A DNA stretch of 64,000 nt from Pinus tabuliformis (taxonomy: Eukaryota; Streptophyta; Pinopsida; Pinales; Pinaceae): the NCBI GenBank assembly GCA_031772625.1, contig CM062814.1, positions 367,731,781 through 367,795,780 of the forward strand, written 5' to 3'. The position numbers and the translations under genes are program-made. Under the pieces are notes generated by a model. The model was not told the origin of the DNA. It saw nothing but the letters and a program-made list of their open reading frames with translations, and ran no database searches. Positions 35,289 through 46,847 of this stretch are shown here, in pieces (the first letter of the stretch is position 1; each line of letters begins with the position of its first letter).

Positions 35289-36569
35289 ATGTCCCCAACG
35301 AGGTCAGGATATAAGGAGTTAGGGCTTGAACTGGTCAAACCCATGCAAGAACAACCTCGGAAATCCCGACGGCTTCCCATGGCAGATGAGAAGAAAGATG
35401 AGGGGGCAGGAGGTCCTATCAAATTTTTTTTTGAAGAAGTCGTCGAGTGAAAACGGAACGCGATGATGGACAACTTTGCCCAGATCCTTCAGCGGCTACC
35501 CAGAAGCGACGCATCGGCTTCCAGCAGCTACTTTGGAAATGCTACACCGTCTAAGGTACAAGTTAATTTTGAAATCCCCATATTCGAGGGTCAAATAGAC
35601 GTAGATGCCGTAGATAAATGGTTGAATCTGCTAGAAGGATATTTTTCTATTCATGAATTTTCGAGTCGGGAAAAGATTGTTTTTGCTCTTCTCAAAGCAG
35701 CCCCCCATGTCAAGGACTGGTGGGAAACCTACTGCGAGCAGAAGGATGAAAGTACAGGCTCACTGTTTTAAGCCGCACCCACTTGGAATGACTTCCGGGA
35801 TGCCATCAAGGAGCAGTGCTGCCCTGTCAAAAGCTATGAGGAAAAATACATCAAATGGACCACACTGCGGTAGGGACGAGACCAAGATGTGCTGGAGTTC
35901 ACAAACATTTTTCATACCCTTCGCACATAGTTGGGTATCAAAGATTCTGAGCTGCATCTGGTACTCAAATACCGTGGCTGCCTACATAGATACATCCAAG
36001 AAGAGATGGAGTTCTTGAACATCTCCTCACTCGGCACAGCCTACCGATACGATGTCAAAATCGAGCAAAAGTTCAAACAAAAGAAGCGAGACTTTGGATC
36101 TGCAAATTTGAAGTCCAAAGGACAAAGCCAAGGTGGGGTGACCCAAGACAACCCATCGAAGCCACAAGAAAAGAATAACACCACGAAGTCGAAGAAGGAC
36201 ACAGGAAAGTGGTGTGAGTTCCACAAGAGTCCCACTCATAACACAAGTGAGTGTTAGACCAAGTAGTCGCTGGTGGCCGAGTTGAAGGCTTCCGAATTAG
36301 ATGCATGTTCTGACCCTGAGCCAGAACCCGACAAGGGGAATGGCAAAGGGAAGCAAATCATTGATGTGGATCCCAGTGCCACTGTTGCCATCGCCAAGAT
36401 CCAGAAGAATGAGCCCGAAGACACAGAGGAGGGGGAGCGTCTTTTCCACTCACAGATGTGGGTGAAGGGTTCACCGCTGCAATTCATTGTCGACAGTGGC
36501 AGCCAAAAGAACCTCATTTCAGCAGAACTCATGAAGCTGTTGGGCCTATCGACTACACCACACCCATAG
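35289..36569 (+). pseudogene. gag: E5 gag-protease with multiple stops
   Basis: Same start context as E3 (ATG TCC CCA ACG AGG at 35289). In-frame stops are TGA 35448-35450, TAA 35769-35771, TAG 35871-35873, TAG 35928-35930, TAG 36255-36257, TAG 36264-36266 and TAG 36567-36569. E3 has CGA, TCA, CAG, CAG, CGA and CAG at the first six, so most arose by C-to-T change; the last TAG is shared with E3. Protease FIVDSGSQKNLIS is present. The frame is otherwise unshifted from start to end. Confidence 0.85.
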
Positions 36570-37285
36570 CCGTACAGTATCGGGTGGCTTCATGAAGGAC
36601 GAGATCTGAAAGTTTGCTAGTAGTGCCGCCTTCCCAATAGCATCAAGCCCTTCACAGGCGAGGTATTGTGTGATGTTACACCTCTGGATGTTTGTGATGT
36701 ATTATTAGGCCAACCATACTTGTGGAGGTAACATGTTGTGTATGAGTCAAGGCCTCGTGCTGTCATTATTTCTTTGGATAATTCATTATACAGGATACCA
36801 GAGGTAGCCCCACCTATCGCCACCTCTTTAATCACTACCAAGAAAGGTAGCAAGCTCATATCACAGACTAAGAAATTTATTTTCTGTTTGGTTCGCTCCC
36901 AAAGTAAGGGGAAGATCGTCACCACATTCATGACTCCCGCGAAGGGTTCCTCCACGCAGCAGTAGCAAAGGAAAACGGTCATGACAGAACATAGGAACAA
37001 CTTCTCCTCACCCAAGGTGTACCACACAAGCTTCAGGTGGGCAACAAAGTCTGGTTGCATCTGCAGAAAGAACGCCTTACAAGAGCCCATCAGAAGCTTC
37101 GACCATGCCAACATGGTCCTTACACCAGTACCAAGGCTATGGGCAACAATGCTTTGAAGCACAACATTCCTCCATTCCTTCGCTTGCACCGAGTGTTCAA
37201 TGTGGACCATCATCGACCATGCTTCCCACCATTTCTCGACACATTAGAGATTGTAGAACAACTCACCAGTGACCCAGTTCAGTAG
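36570..37285 (+). pseudogene. E5 protease tail joined to integrase C-terminus
   Basis: Carries the same tandem TAG TAG (36618-36623) as E3, then DVTPLDVCDVLLGQPYLW and KKGSKLISQTKKF. A two-base loss near 37015 relative to E3 shifts the frame before the integrase tail, which is readable at 37037-37285 (VWLHLQKERLTRAHQKLRP, HGPYTSTKAMGNNALKH, RVFNVDHHRPCFPPFL). RT, RNase H and integrase core are absent, as in E3. Confidence 0.85.
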
Positions 37286-37346
37286 AAGCTTCCTCATCTC
37301 AGGGAGGAACTCAATGCAATGGGTACCATTGCTTCCTAAGGGGGGA

Positions 37347-37839
37347 GCCATTTTGAGGCCCTAAATGACATTTTTTGGAAAATCTGGGGCAACATGGGTC
37401 CATGGACCGATGTTGCCTCCCAAAGTGGTAGTGCTCAGATAGATCTTTCTAACGAGCTATTGTACGTGTCAAACGGAGATAGTATGCCAAAGTTACGACC
37501 CCGGGAAATTGATGTACCAATTTACCCAAACGGGGCCCACAATTTGGTGTTTCATCTTCTAGGGTTAGGTTTTGGAATGTTAAGGGTTTTCCATTGTTTC
37601 TCAACAATAAATAGGCCTTCAAGCCTCATTGTAACACAAGTTTTAACAGTTCAAAGGCATGTAGCCACCACATCTCTTCTCAGAGATAAGCTACCATTGC
37701 CCTAGCTGGTTTATTTCCATTACTGTTTGTAAGCATATTTCAGTATTTTACATTAATGAAATGAAGTATTATCTCCGCTGCATATCTGTGTTTATGGTTA
37801 TCTCTGTAATTTGTTGCTTTCCTGTTTATGTTCGGATCA
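37347..37839 (+). repeat. E5 3' LTR, 5'-truncated
   Basis: Begins gccattttgaggcc directly after the polypurine run aaggggggag (37338-37347); the equivalent point in the 5' LTR is 34771. Ends cggatca. Confidence 0.88.
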
Positions 37840-38134
37840 CAGTCTTCCCTTTACCTTTGTCCTTCTTCAATGTCTTTGAAGAAGAAGCGACATCTCTCGC
37901 CTTCTTGTCTTCATACAATTCTCCCAACATCTGCTGCATCGTTAAGAACACCTGCTGAAATTGTTCTTCACTCATCTTAGTTTCAGTGTTTTCACCTACA
38001 TTAGGTCCTAAAATGGTCAATTTCTAAACGACTCGTCCTTTCCAATCTCTGGATTGATCTGCTCAAGGATTCCTTCTCCTCATTGCGACTTTGACTTAAT
38101 AAATATTCAATGGAAAATTCTACAGACACAACCT

Positions 38135-38146
38135 GATCTCATGCCA
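38135..38146 (-). other. E4 primer-binding site
   Basis: Minus-strand TGGCATGAGATC, a mutated form of the TGGCATCAGAGC seen in E6 (59524-59535); close to the initiator-Met tRNA complement. Confidence 0.75.
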
Positions 38147-38153
38147 AATTATA

Positions 38154-39803
38154 TGATTTGAAATGATCATAAACTAAATGTTGATGTATAATTGATTAAC
38201 CATTAATGATTTGAATGTTATCTTAAGCACACGAATCGAGGAAAAATTGCTTGAAAAGGACACTTTACGACAGTTGATTAAACATAAAATAGATGCATGA
38301 AAGAAGTGAAAATAGTAAAAGCACAACGATACCAAATAGCAAATTGATGATGGAGTTCGTCCCTCATGGACTACGTCTCTAAGTATGCTTTTAAGATGGG
38401 TAACCATTTTTATTAGGAATGAAAAGAAGGTGTTGATTACACAGAGAAAATACCAGACTAAATGTGAAAGCAGGCACTTCTGATCACTGTCATTAGATAG
38501 CCCTCTGAACCATATTTCCAACGCCTCTTACGGTTTCTAAAACTGACCTCATATGCTCTTGTAACGCTGAAAACAAAAAATGCCTATGTCCTCCAGAATC
38601 TACATACAAAAGTCAAGAACCACTCTAATGTCTTTCAAATGACAAATCTGCCTCTTATAACCCTACAAATACATTCAAACACCCTTCACTAATTTTAGGG
38701 ATGAATTTGGCCTAATTTGGGTTTAGGAGCTTCAGTATTGTGATTTCCTGACACCTAGGATAGGGTTTTATGACCTTTGAATTATTTTTTAGCAACAAAA
38801 GCCATAATAAACCCCAAAGTAACTTTATCATCAACTTTTCCTACTGGAGGTTCGGTTGACGGCGCGGAGTTGGTTGACCACCCATGGGAATAGGCTACGT
38901 TCTAAGCATAGGCAGACACCTCTCCAACGGTTCCACTAATAGAGAGTTATGATGGTTAAATGTGACTGCTTTCGGCATAGTCTCCGCCTAGTTATCCTGC
39001 CTGCCACGGTGATAACCTCCACCGCTTATGCAGTTTTTCACATGCTACCGGTTCTGATGTGGTATCCAGCCCGACGGTTAGGACTTGGAAGTCATGTTAA
39101 TCCCAACGGCCTATCTATCCATTGTTCACATGACCTTCCGATACGGTCTATGTTGACTACACGGTTTAGATAGTTTTATGGTTTATTTGTAGTGTTTTAA
39201 ATGTGATTTAGGCCAAGAGCTATATGGTGAGGTTTTGAGGTCATAGAACTTAGGTTTACGGTTGCGCTTTTAGACTTAGGAATTGTATTAGCACATAGTT
39301 TTTGGTGTTTTGATAGCTTAGGAATTAGGTGATAGGTTTGTAGCATGGTTTAAATGTAGTTTTAGGGTTCTAGATTTACATTAGGTGTAAAAACGCCTTT
39401 TTCAATTATTTTCACAAAGCGACATAAAACCACATATGAATCGTCGACAAAACAACGTTTGTGACGACACCTCTGACGAAATATCAAACATCTGCGATGG
39501 ACGACACAAAATCCTACTTGTCGAATGACAAAAACACATGTCGACACCAAATCCTACTTGTCGAATGACAAAAACACATGTCGTCGACCATTCCTGGCGG
39601 AATTGTCGATGAACTCAGGTCGATAACTAGGTACAACCCATATCAACTAAACGCCATGAAAACTATGAACATTACCTGAACAACCTGATCCCTAACCAAC
39701 ATTGTCGATCTATCAAAGCTGAACTGAAGTGACGATGATACTGAACACTGATGATGACACTTTAACACCTATACAATTGAATCAACACAATCCTCCTGTA
39801 TCA
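38154..39803 (-). repeat. E4 5' LTR
   Basis: 1,650 bp. It carries a 40-bp tandem duplication (39511-39550 and 39551-39590) that is absent from the 3' LTR and from the E6 LTRs. Confidence 0.92.
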
Positions 39804-42620
39804 AAATAAAATCTTGAAGATTTTGTAATATTTTAGTATTTATATGGTCTCTTCCATTAATGTAAGATTCGATGATTTGTGGAACTGAAGGTTTGTAATC
39901 TATAATTAATTTTTGAGGCTACTATTTTCTGAAGACAAAATTCATTATTAAATTTGTTTATCAGTTATGTGTCTGATGTCTTTTCATCACTTTAATTATT
40001 TAATAGATGCGTGTGGTATTTATTTTCTAAAATTATTCATATTGAACTCTGATTAAATATTGTGATATCTTGTTAACCTTTCCTAAGATATGTTGCAATG
40101 TATTTTTATTTTCATACAAAGATTACGAATTGTTTGTTGTTTATGTTCTTATTTGATGGTGAATATGAAACCAAAGCAATTTTCATTATACTTTTACTTT
40201 AACAATTTCTTTAGTAACATCTTGTGTGGCTAGCTGGAACCAGACTCTAGTGATATTCAAACACGCATAATATTTTCTCTTAAATATTATGTTTGAAAGA
40301 ATCCCTCATCCCACCACCTTCACTATTATATTTTCCATCAAATCGAGATTATTGTTCATCAACAATAGTTTGTATAGTTTTTCTAGACATCTGTAAGTAC
40401 AAAGATATGTCATATATTTTCCTTATTTTTCAATTTAACCTAGATGGACTCGTCACTACTGAGGAGTAAGTTAGACAATTTATGTTATCCCTAAAACTAT
40501 AAGCAATTTAACATGGAGATCGATTATTTGTTGTATATGTTGCATGTGTTGAGAGATCCTCTAAAAATGTTTGTCAAAATATGTGAAAATAGGTCCATGG
40601 ATGGTTTTTTCAATGCTATATTATTCTAGGTTTTTTTGCTAGCTACTCATATTCTTGTATTTACTCTTAAGAATCTAAATCAATGGGTCAATGATAGGAA
40701 TAGGTATGGTTCTATGTTTTCCTTTTGCTTTAGTCAGATATGGAAAAATGAATTTGTGTTTTAGATTAACTACATTTAATTATTTAGTTTTGAAAACCAT
40801 AAATGGTTGACCCCAACCATAGTTAGTAAAGCCCCAACTCAATAATGGCTACAAAGCTGCATTCTGATTTAATTGTATGTTTTCAGTAAGCGTACCACAT
40901 GCTATTGGCCAAGCTCATTTTGACCCATCAACTAAAGACAAGACAATATTTTCATTTAGGCATCTTAATTAATTCTAGTGTTAGATGTTTAATTTTAAAA
41001 ACTGTTTAGGAAATCAGAATATGTCAATCGATTACCCACACAATAGAAACATAACACATTACTAGCCAAATCAGCTCATAATTGGAAATAATTCATGGAA
41101 CTATTTGTCATTACTCAAGCAAAATTATGATTATGAAGAAATTTATAGCGAATTTGATACAATCTAGAGGAATGGAAATGAACCTATGTGTAATTTACTT
41201 CAAAGGTTATGGAAATTTGTTGTAGGATTCCTAAGAGCAACAGAGCATCCACCCATTAAACCGTTGACTAGTTTCCATACCTTCTATTTGCCCCTAAAGA
41301 AGATGAGTTTCTCTTAGGAAATGATAAGAATTTAATGTTGTGCAGACCTGATTTCTCTTGACTTTTGAAATTTGCAATCAAAGTGTTCATAATTGTCTTG
41401 TAGATTCAAGAGATTCAACAAATTTTATGGTGGTTCTATTGCTAGTTGAGATAATTTTGAAAAGAAATTTATCAAGAAGTTTGGTGAAGATGAAAAAAAT
41501 AACATTCTTAATTATGGAAATGTCAAATATCAAAATGAATTTTACTTAATGAATTGAATATTGCAATCAAATATTCCATTCTATTCTTAATGGAATATTG
41601 AAAATAGGGAAATCATGAGTGAACTAAAGTTTATACTACCGCCCTTCCCTCAAAATGTGGCTTTTGCCACTATTGGAGTAGATAAAGAAATATCAGCCTT
41701 AAATATGGAACAAGATTTAAATGATGAAAAATAAATTGTTAAAGTAGCACATAAACAACTTTGTGGTTAGGGGAAAACCAAAACAATCACCAAGAAATTG
41801 TTTTTACCTAGTGAAACTAAAACGTTATGTTTTATTTATTTTATATATTAATTAAAATGTTATGTTTTAATTTATTTTAATAATATAAATAATTAATATG
41901 TGGATTGCATTTTGTTTCTTTTCGAAACTTATCTCGATAAGTTTTAAATAATGTTTTTTTTTTTTGTAAATGGTCATTTTTAATTTATAATTTCATAATA
42001 ATATATATATAATACTTTTAAAAATTAATGTTTTTTTAAAAAGTATTCGCTGACACAATGCAACATCAGGGTTTGGTTCTATGGGTTTATTTCCTAGAAA
42101 TATGTTAGTAGAGTCGACCCTGGCTATGGCATCTTTGCATCGATTTCGCTACCTCCATGAGATTGTATTAATTATTGAGATTATTGGCAGACCACAATCC
42201 CTTGAAGGCCAAATTTTGTTTCTCACCGACTAGTCTATTACGACTGTGTCAATTTAATTTAAACAATGCATGTTTTAGATATGCAATCGAGAAAGTTCAC
42301 ATAATCTAGAGTTTTCAATAATGCATTTAGTACCTTTCTTTAAAGGGAATGCTGTGAAATTTAAAAAAAAATAATAGAACTTTTGTTTTTTAAAGCATTA
42401 TGCTATATGTTGTTTTTGTAACCTATTTTAATCTTAATTTTAATTCATTATATAAATATAATATATTGTGTTTCAAATACCGCTACCTTAAATGCATGGT
42501 GCATAGGTATATGGTTGGACATTTTTGCAAGGAGCCTAAAGCCATGATAACTAACATCTGGATTTTCCAACTTAGCCACTTTTGTGACTCTACAAGATAC
42601 TTGGTTTTACCAAATTAAAT
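39804..42620. other. Right flank of E4, decayed retroelement DNA
   Basis: AT-rich and heavily decayed; duplicated at 61168-64000. Apart from the protease-like piece at 41358-41480 I can assign nothing. No intact ORF. Confidence 0.5.
41358..41480 (+). pseudogene. Retropepsin-like fragment (copy A)
   Basis: Plus-strand reading FEICNQSVHNCLVDSRDSTN resembles the active-site region of plant Ty3 protease domains, where the family norm is DSGAS followed by a hydrophobic NVM. Here the motif is changed to DSRDSTNFM. The rest of pol cannot be followed. Copy B (62740-62860) keeps STNVM but has two stops. Confidence 0.5.
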
Positions 42621-43239
42621 ACAAATATGAAAATGTTTCAATCCAAAAACATAATAATTTTACATTATGACTCTTCTACTTCAAAAAAAATTGTGATTTT
42701 GTGAAATGGATTGCTCAAAAGAATATTAGCTATGAGACAATGATCTTTAAAAAGGATGGTTAATTGAAGGTTAATACAATCAAACTCAACGTTTTATGCA
42801 CATAAAATTTAAAACTAACACTTATACCTTTCCCATTGTTATGATTACATCTCTCTCAATCACCCCAGATGAATTCTTTGTTTTTGTAACTCTATTTATC
42901 CTAAAAGAGTATCTACAATGTAGGCTTTGTTCAAATGTACAATTGTTAAACACACAAGAATAGTGGACAACCAAATAGGATAAATGTGAATGCAATTTTA
43001 TTAACAAAGATGTACATTTATATTAAATTCTTGTGACCATTGGTCTTCACATACCAAGTGGTTTCTTGGACTACGATTACTATTCACATTCCACACCAAC
43101 CCTTAGTGGATTAAGTGGCCAACATTTCCTACTTAATCCAAAGGGGTATATACGAGTCCAAGAAGAGAACTCTACTACCACAATGCATGAAAGAAGTACG
43201 CTGAATGTCCTCTTTGAGATGATGACATAAGGTTGGAGA
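42621..43239. other. Non-coding AT-rich DNA
   Basis: No gene or repeat border recognised. Homology to copy B cannot be tested because the window ends. Confidence 0.4.
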
Positions 43240-44115
43240 AATTGAGGTATCAACCGATGGTGATTTAAGGATGACCACCAACACTGTAATGCTCAGTGCA
43301 GTTCCTAGAACACTTCCAAATCTGGGAACAAGCTGATGTCTTCTGCTAGTGGAAGTGCTCCTTAATGTTTTGAAGAGGGATACATTGAACTTGGAAAAAT
43401 GAGATCTACAACCTGCGGTGGTTTAAGGAAGGCCACCAACCAAAGGAACACTTAGTGCAATTCCTGGAAGACTTCCAAATCTAGAGGAAGTGCTCCTTAA
43501 TTCTTTGAAGAGGGAGACTTTTAACCTAGAATAATGGAGGTTTACAACCTAGGGTGGATTAAGGAATACCACCAACCAAATGAATGCCTACGGGATTCTC
43601 TATCTCTGACTACAAATCTAAATCTTGGTATGGTTGTCTCTCGTTGTAGGCTTAGGTAGTAGGTTGAGGTTCTGGCTTAGGCTCATTAGATTTCTCTTTG
43701 AAGCTTGTATATGACCAACAATTCCCCCCGATCAGATACAAGGTGAGAAGATGAAGGAAGTTCTACAAGCTGTGGTGGTTTAAGGAAGGCCACGAACCAA
43801 AGGAATGCTTAGTGTGATTCGTGGAACTCTTCCAAATCTAGAGGAAGTGCTCCTTAATGATTTGAAGAGGGAGACCTTCAAGCTGGAAGAATGGAGGTCT
43901 ACAACCTATGATGGTTTAAGCAAGACCACCAACCAGAGGCATGCTTATGGGCTTCTCTGTCTTTGACTACAAATATGAATCTAGGTATGGTTGTCTCTGG
44001 CTATAGGCTCAAGAAACAAGTTCAGGTTATGGCTCAAGCTCACTTGGTTTCTCTTTGAAGCTTGTATATGACCATCAATTCCCCCCGTGTCAGATACAAT
44101 GTGAGAAGATAAAGG
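43240..44115. repeat. Higher-order tandem repeat, 357-bp period
   Basis: A basic module (tacaacc, ggtggtttaagg, accaccaacc) recurs at about 43248, 43406, 43542, 43763 and 43899. Spacing alternates 136 and 221 bp, giving a 357-bp composite repeated twice, with a partial diverged module at the left. Long modules end in a tgaccaacaattcccccc stretch followed by a gatacaa.gtgagaagat block. Confidence 0.85.
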
Positions 44116-44682
44116 AAAATCAACTATAAGACTTTTCATTACACGTGAAAAAAATTTATGATATGAGTGAAAAATCTTCATGGCTATTGAAGCCCAGTGC
44201 GAAGAAGTGATCAATCGAAGGTGAATATTTGTTGTTGTAGGAGGCTTGTTTTTGAAGCATCTATTTGAATAATGACTGTGCTGACCACAATCCTTGCATG
44301 GGTGAAGATCAAAACAATGATCTTTCACATGGCTAACTCTATCACACTGTTGGAATTTAACAATATGTGGTTGTGGAGGAGCGGGATCTAGAACAGGTGT
44401 ATGTGAACCGTCTTGAAGAAATCGAACACTTTGAAATTTGATTGGCTTGAAATAGTTTGGATTATGAAATGACTGCTCCTTGTCATATCCAAGACATGTT
44501 TTGTGGTTGTTGCTCACAAGATCTTTCCAAGATTTGATGATGGACTTGGGAAGTGCGGGTTGAATTTCTGCATCTGCATGTAAATCTTCTCTCGAAATAA
44601 GCAATTGATCTAAACTAACCTCAGGGTGACTAAATTGATCACTCGCTAGAAACTGACAGGTATTTATTTCAAATTTAAACAA
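43981..44682 (-). CDS. Zinc-knuckle ORF, gag-like
   Basis: A 233-codon open frame on minus. Residues ~1-105 contain no recognised domain (HPEVSLDQLLISREDLHAD, LPKSIIKSWKDLVSNNHK). Residues ~112-145 hold CKDCGQHSHYSNRC, a perfect CX2CX4HX4C knuckle, preceded by a partial C...SHVKDHC. This is typical of retroelement nucleocapsid or plant zinc-knuckle proteins. The C-terminal ~45 residues run into the higher-order repeat, which argues for retroelement origin. The start is uncertain; no LTRs were found around it. It may be a relic rather than an expressed gene. Confidence 0.4.
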   Translation of the reverse strand: MFKFEINTCQFLASDQFSHPEVSLDQLLISREDLHADAEIQPALPKSIIKSWKDLVSNNHKTCLGYDKEQSFHNPNYFKPIKFQSVRFLQDGSHTPVLDPAPPQPHIVKFQQCDRVSHVKDHCFDLHPCKDCGQHSHYSNRCFKNKPPTTTNIHLRLITSSHWASIAMKIFHSYHKFFSRVMKSLIVDFPLSSHIVSDTGGIDGHIQASKRNQVSLSHNLNLFLEPIARDNHT

Positions 44683-46690
44683 TGGATTATTCTGAACAAA
44701 AACAAGTTTAGAGTGATTACCACACTGCTGTAGTTCCTCTTGTTGGTTTTAATTGTGATTTCATGAGTAGTCATTATTAACTCTAATAAAGTCTCAATTT
44801 TAGCCATCTAAAAACTTTTTGTCGCAATTTGACCTTATGTTTCGAGCCAACGATCTCTCTATTAGCCAACTATATCTCTAGTATTCAATAAGACTGACCA
44901 AAAAATATACTTCGCACATATGCGCAACAACAACGACCAGTTCAACGCAGAATGACCCACTTGCAGGAGCTCCACTCCGGTTAAAGGATCATTCCACACA
45001 TTCAACACAAGTATGAACACACAAAGATGAATGCACCATATGCTGCTACGGGATGAAGTACCTTGGCTATTGCCTGTGTATAATGCATGTCAATCATGAG
45101 ATTTAAGATGTCGCCTCTTGTGTGAGTGATTCTGTGGTTTATGAGAATAGTTGACAATCCTCCTCCTTTGCAAACAATGAAACCTCCTCAATCGGCCTGT
45201 TGATCCAAGTTGAATCTGCCTACTAATTAATTTTCCTGAGAATCTAACGGGGACGAAAACAGCAAAATCCAGATCATATATTTTATATTTGTGCTTCGGT
45301 TGCATCTCCAACAAAGGGAAGCCTCTGCGCTGAGCTACGATATTACAAAGGCTAGGTCACTCAGACTATCTCACAACATAGATTGAATAACTACGATGGA
45401 TGAAAATATCCTGGTAAATAATCAATGTGCTACTTAAAAGGAAGACTGGCAGAGAAATTCAAGAAATTCGGACTGTGAATAAGTTGTATAAGATACAAGG
45501 CCTTTATCAAATACCATGTTCTACATGTCGCTGAATGACATAGTCACCGCTATCAAAAGGCTCACCAGTTGAGGGGTAGAGTCAAATGCGGGATTGAAAA
45601 CACATCTCTTGTATTTTTAGTTTTATTTTGGATATTGTTAAAGTGTGATTTTTTGGAAGTTTTTTTTGAGTTTTTTTGCTCTAATTTTTCTAAAATCTAA
45701 TAAGAATTTATTGAAATCAGAAGCTCAATAATAACCCTTGTACAATCCAAATATTTTAGAGTTTTGAAAATGTTAAATCCATATATACAATCAAAAACCC
45801 AATTTAAATAACACAGATCAAAATTTCACTTCATTCAGTAACAAAAAAAATCCAAAAAATCACACTACAATTACCAAAAAAATCCAAAAAATCACACTAC
45901 AATTACCAAAATCTAACAATTTTGATAGCAATTTGATATCATTCAACAAATCTTCGGGATTTCTGGCGTGAAATCCTATCAAGTCAGTTGGTATCTTGGA
46001 AGTATATCACATGCGCTGGACTGCTCTAAAGATCTTCTTGAAGTCTTGCACGCATATGATCATATCACGTTGATGGTATCATTTAGGCACAGCATCCCAT
46101 CCTACCTAATGTTTTATTTTCATCTGGGTCAGATTCCGTTCAAGTGTGTTAATGAATTGTGTATGTCCATTTAACAGTCTGCCAGAACACGGGCTTTATA
46201 TCATACGTTCCATGTAAAATGGCAGTTGTGTGGAATCAAGGTAGGGAGGGTAAATTTATTGAATTACACAACCCACAAATTTTTATCTAATTTAAAACAA
46301 AATTTCGCAGAGATTGTGGAAAGGTACGGAAAACGTGATTTCGAGAGATGCCACAACTACAAGCAAAACCTATCAATATATTAAGCAAAACCTATTAATA
46401 GATCAGAAAAAGTTGCATTAAATGTTACAACATATAAATATATTAAGAAAAGCGTATAAAATATTATCAGAACACGTTGCCGGAGATGTTACAGCATGTA
46501 AGCAATATCTATAAAAGATAAGAAATGTGGAGATGCCAGCTATGGAGCTGCGACATTTTCCTCTTAGTAGGTATCATGATTGGATTGAAAATTCAGAAAA
46601 TGAAAGCCTCTACCGTTCCTCACGATCAATGATAATGCCACTTGTCCTGTCGTTCCACAATAAATTATTCCTAACAACTTGCTACAACAC
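44683..46690. other. Region upstream of the laccase
   Basis: No recognised gene. A 74-codon open frame at 45090-45314 on minus is basic (SHKPQNHSHKRRHLKSHD) and unassigned. A 32-bp direct repeat of aaaaaaatccaaaaaatcac type is at about 45843-45906. Distal laccase promoter elements could lie here but I cannot assign them. Confidence 0.45.
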
Positions 46691-46700
46691 TTTGGTCTCA

Positions 46701-46709
46701 TATATATAT
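46701..46709 (+). promoter_or_regulatory. Probable TATA box of the laccase
   Basis: tatatatat about 140 bp upstream of the ATG at 46848, which would leave a ~110-nt leader. It supports 46848 rather than an upstream in-frame codon as the start. Confidence 0.55.
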
Positions 46710-46847
46710 TCGATCTCGTTACCAGAAACACAGACCACTAATGCATCCAGTGACGAGTGCTGTTACTCGTCGCTGAACGATTCATTCCTTGATTTGTCGA
46801 GACAGTTAAGGACGTTAGTTAGATACACCATTTTCAGGGTCGTAATA

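Larger units (their letters stand above)
34635..37839 (+). mobile_element. E5: second copy of the E3 family, nested in E4
   Basis: 3,205 bp on plus. 5' LTR 34635-35247, 3' LTR 37347-37839, near-perfect target duplication (tagtc at 34630-34634, cagtc at 37840-37844). The empty site is visible in E6 near 52570-52585 (ttatcaatcttccc). The interior has the same gag-protease-integrase-tail arrangement as E3. The 3' LTR lacks the first 136 bp present in the 5' LTR, and the 5' LTR has lost about 16 bp near 34808, so both LTRs were altered after or during insertion. Confidence 0.92.
33283..38020 (-). pseudogene. gag: E4 gag-protease, split by E5
   Basis: The N-terminus lies right of E5 (38020 to 37840: MSEEQFQQVFLTMQQML, SSSKTLKKDKGKGK) and the rest lies left of it (34634 to 33283). 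Capsid motifs include VYDGEM and ISLDTHETFLKYIGSLHSYL. The zinc knuckle is cut short here (ERPTCSHC then stop) but is complete in E6. Protease and a QCRLRFSITANYIDEVELD to GSPYLYDHDAVFYRREHKY segment follow in 33600-33283. Several stops and frame changes make it non-functional. Confidence 0.8.
30681..39803 (-). mobile_element. E4: gag-protease-only LTR element, interrupted by E5
   Basis: Minus-strand LTR element with LTRs of 1,624 bp (30681-32304) and 1,650 bp (38154-39803), termini TGATC...GATCA, and a perfect 5-bp target duplication aaata at 30676-30680 and 39804-39808. Without E5 the interior is only about 2.6 kb. It encodes Gag and an aspartic protease and then ~0.9 kb with no RT or integrase motif. 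It is non-autonomous. Protease and linker motifs show relationship to the E3/E5 family. Confidence 0.92.
31915..42620. repeat. Segmental duplication, copy A
   Basis: Aligns with 49920-64000 over its whole length once nested E5 (here) and E7 (there) are removed. By eye the copies are roughly 95-96% identical. Shared content is the E4/E6 LTR element and the ~2.8 kb to its right (39804-42620 with 61168-64000). The shared right flank shows one ancestral insertion was duplicated, not two independent insertions. Homology reaches the window edge in copy B. Confidence 0.88.

Noticed and set aside
35653-36018. 121-codon ORF overlapping E5 gag in another frame
   Set aside because: The corresponding frame also appears in E3 (17137-17451) only because the real gag sequence is conserved; Gag motifs are in the other frame.
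46527-46847. In-frame upstream extension of laccase exon 1
   Set aside because: It would place the TATA box inside the coding region and bury the signal peptide; 46848 gives the normal N-terminus.
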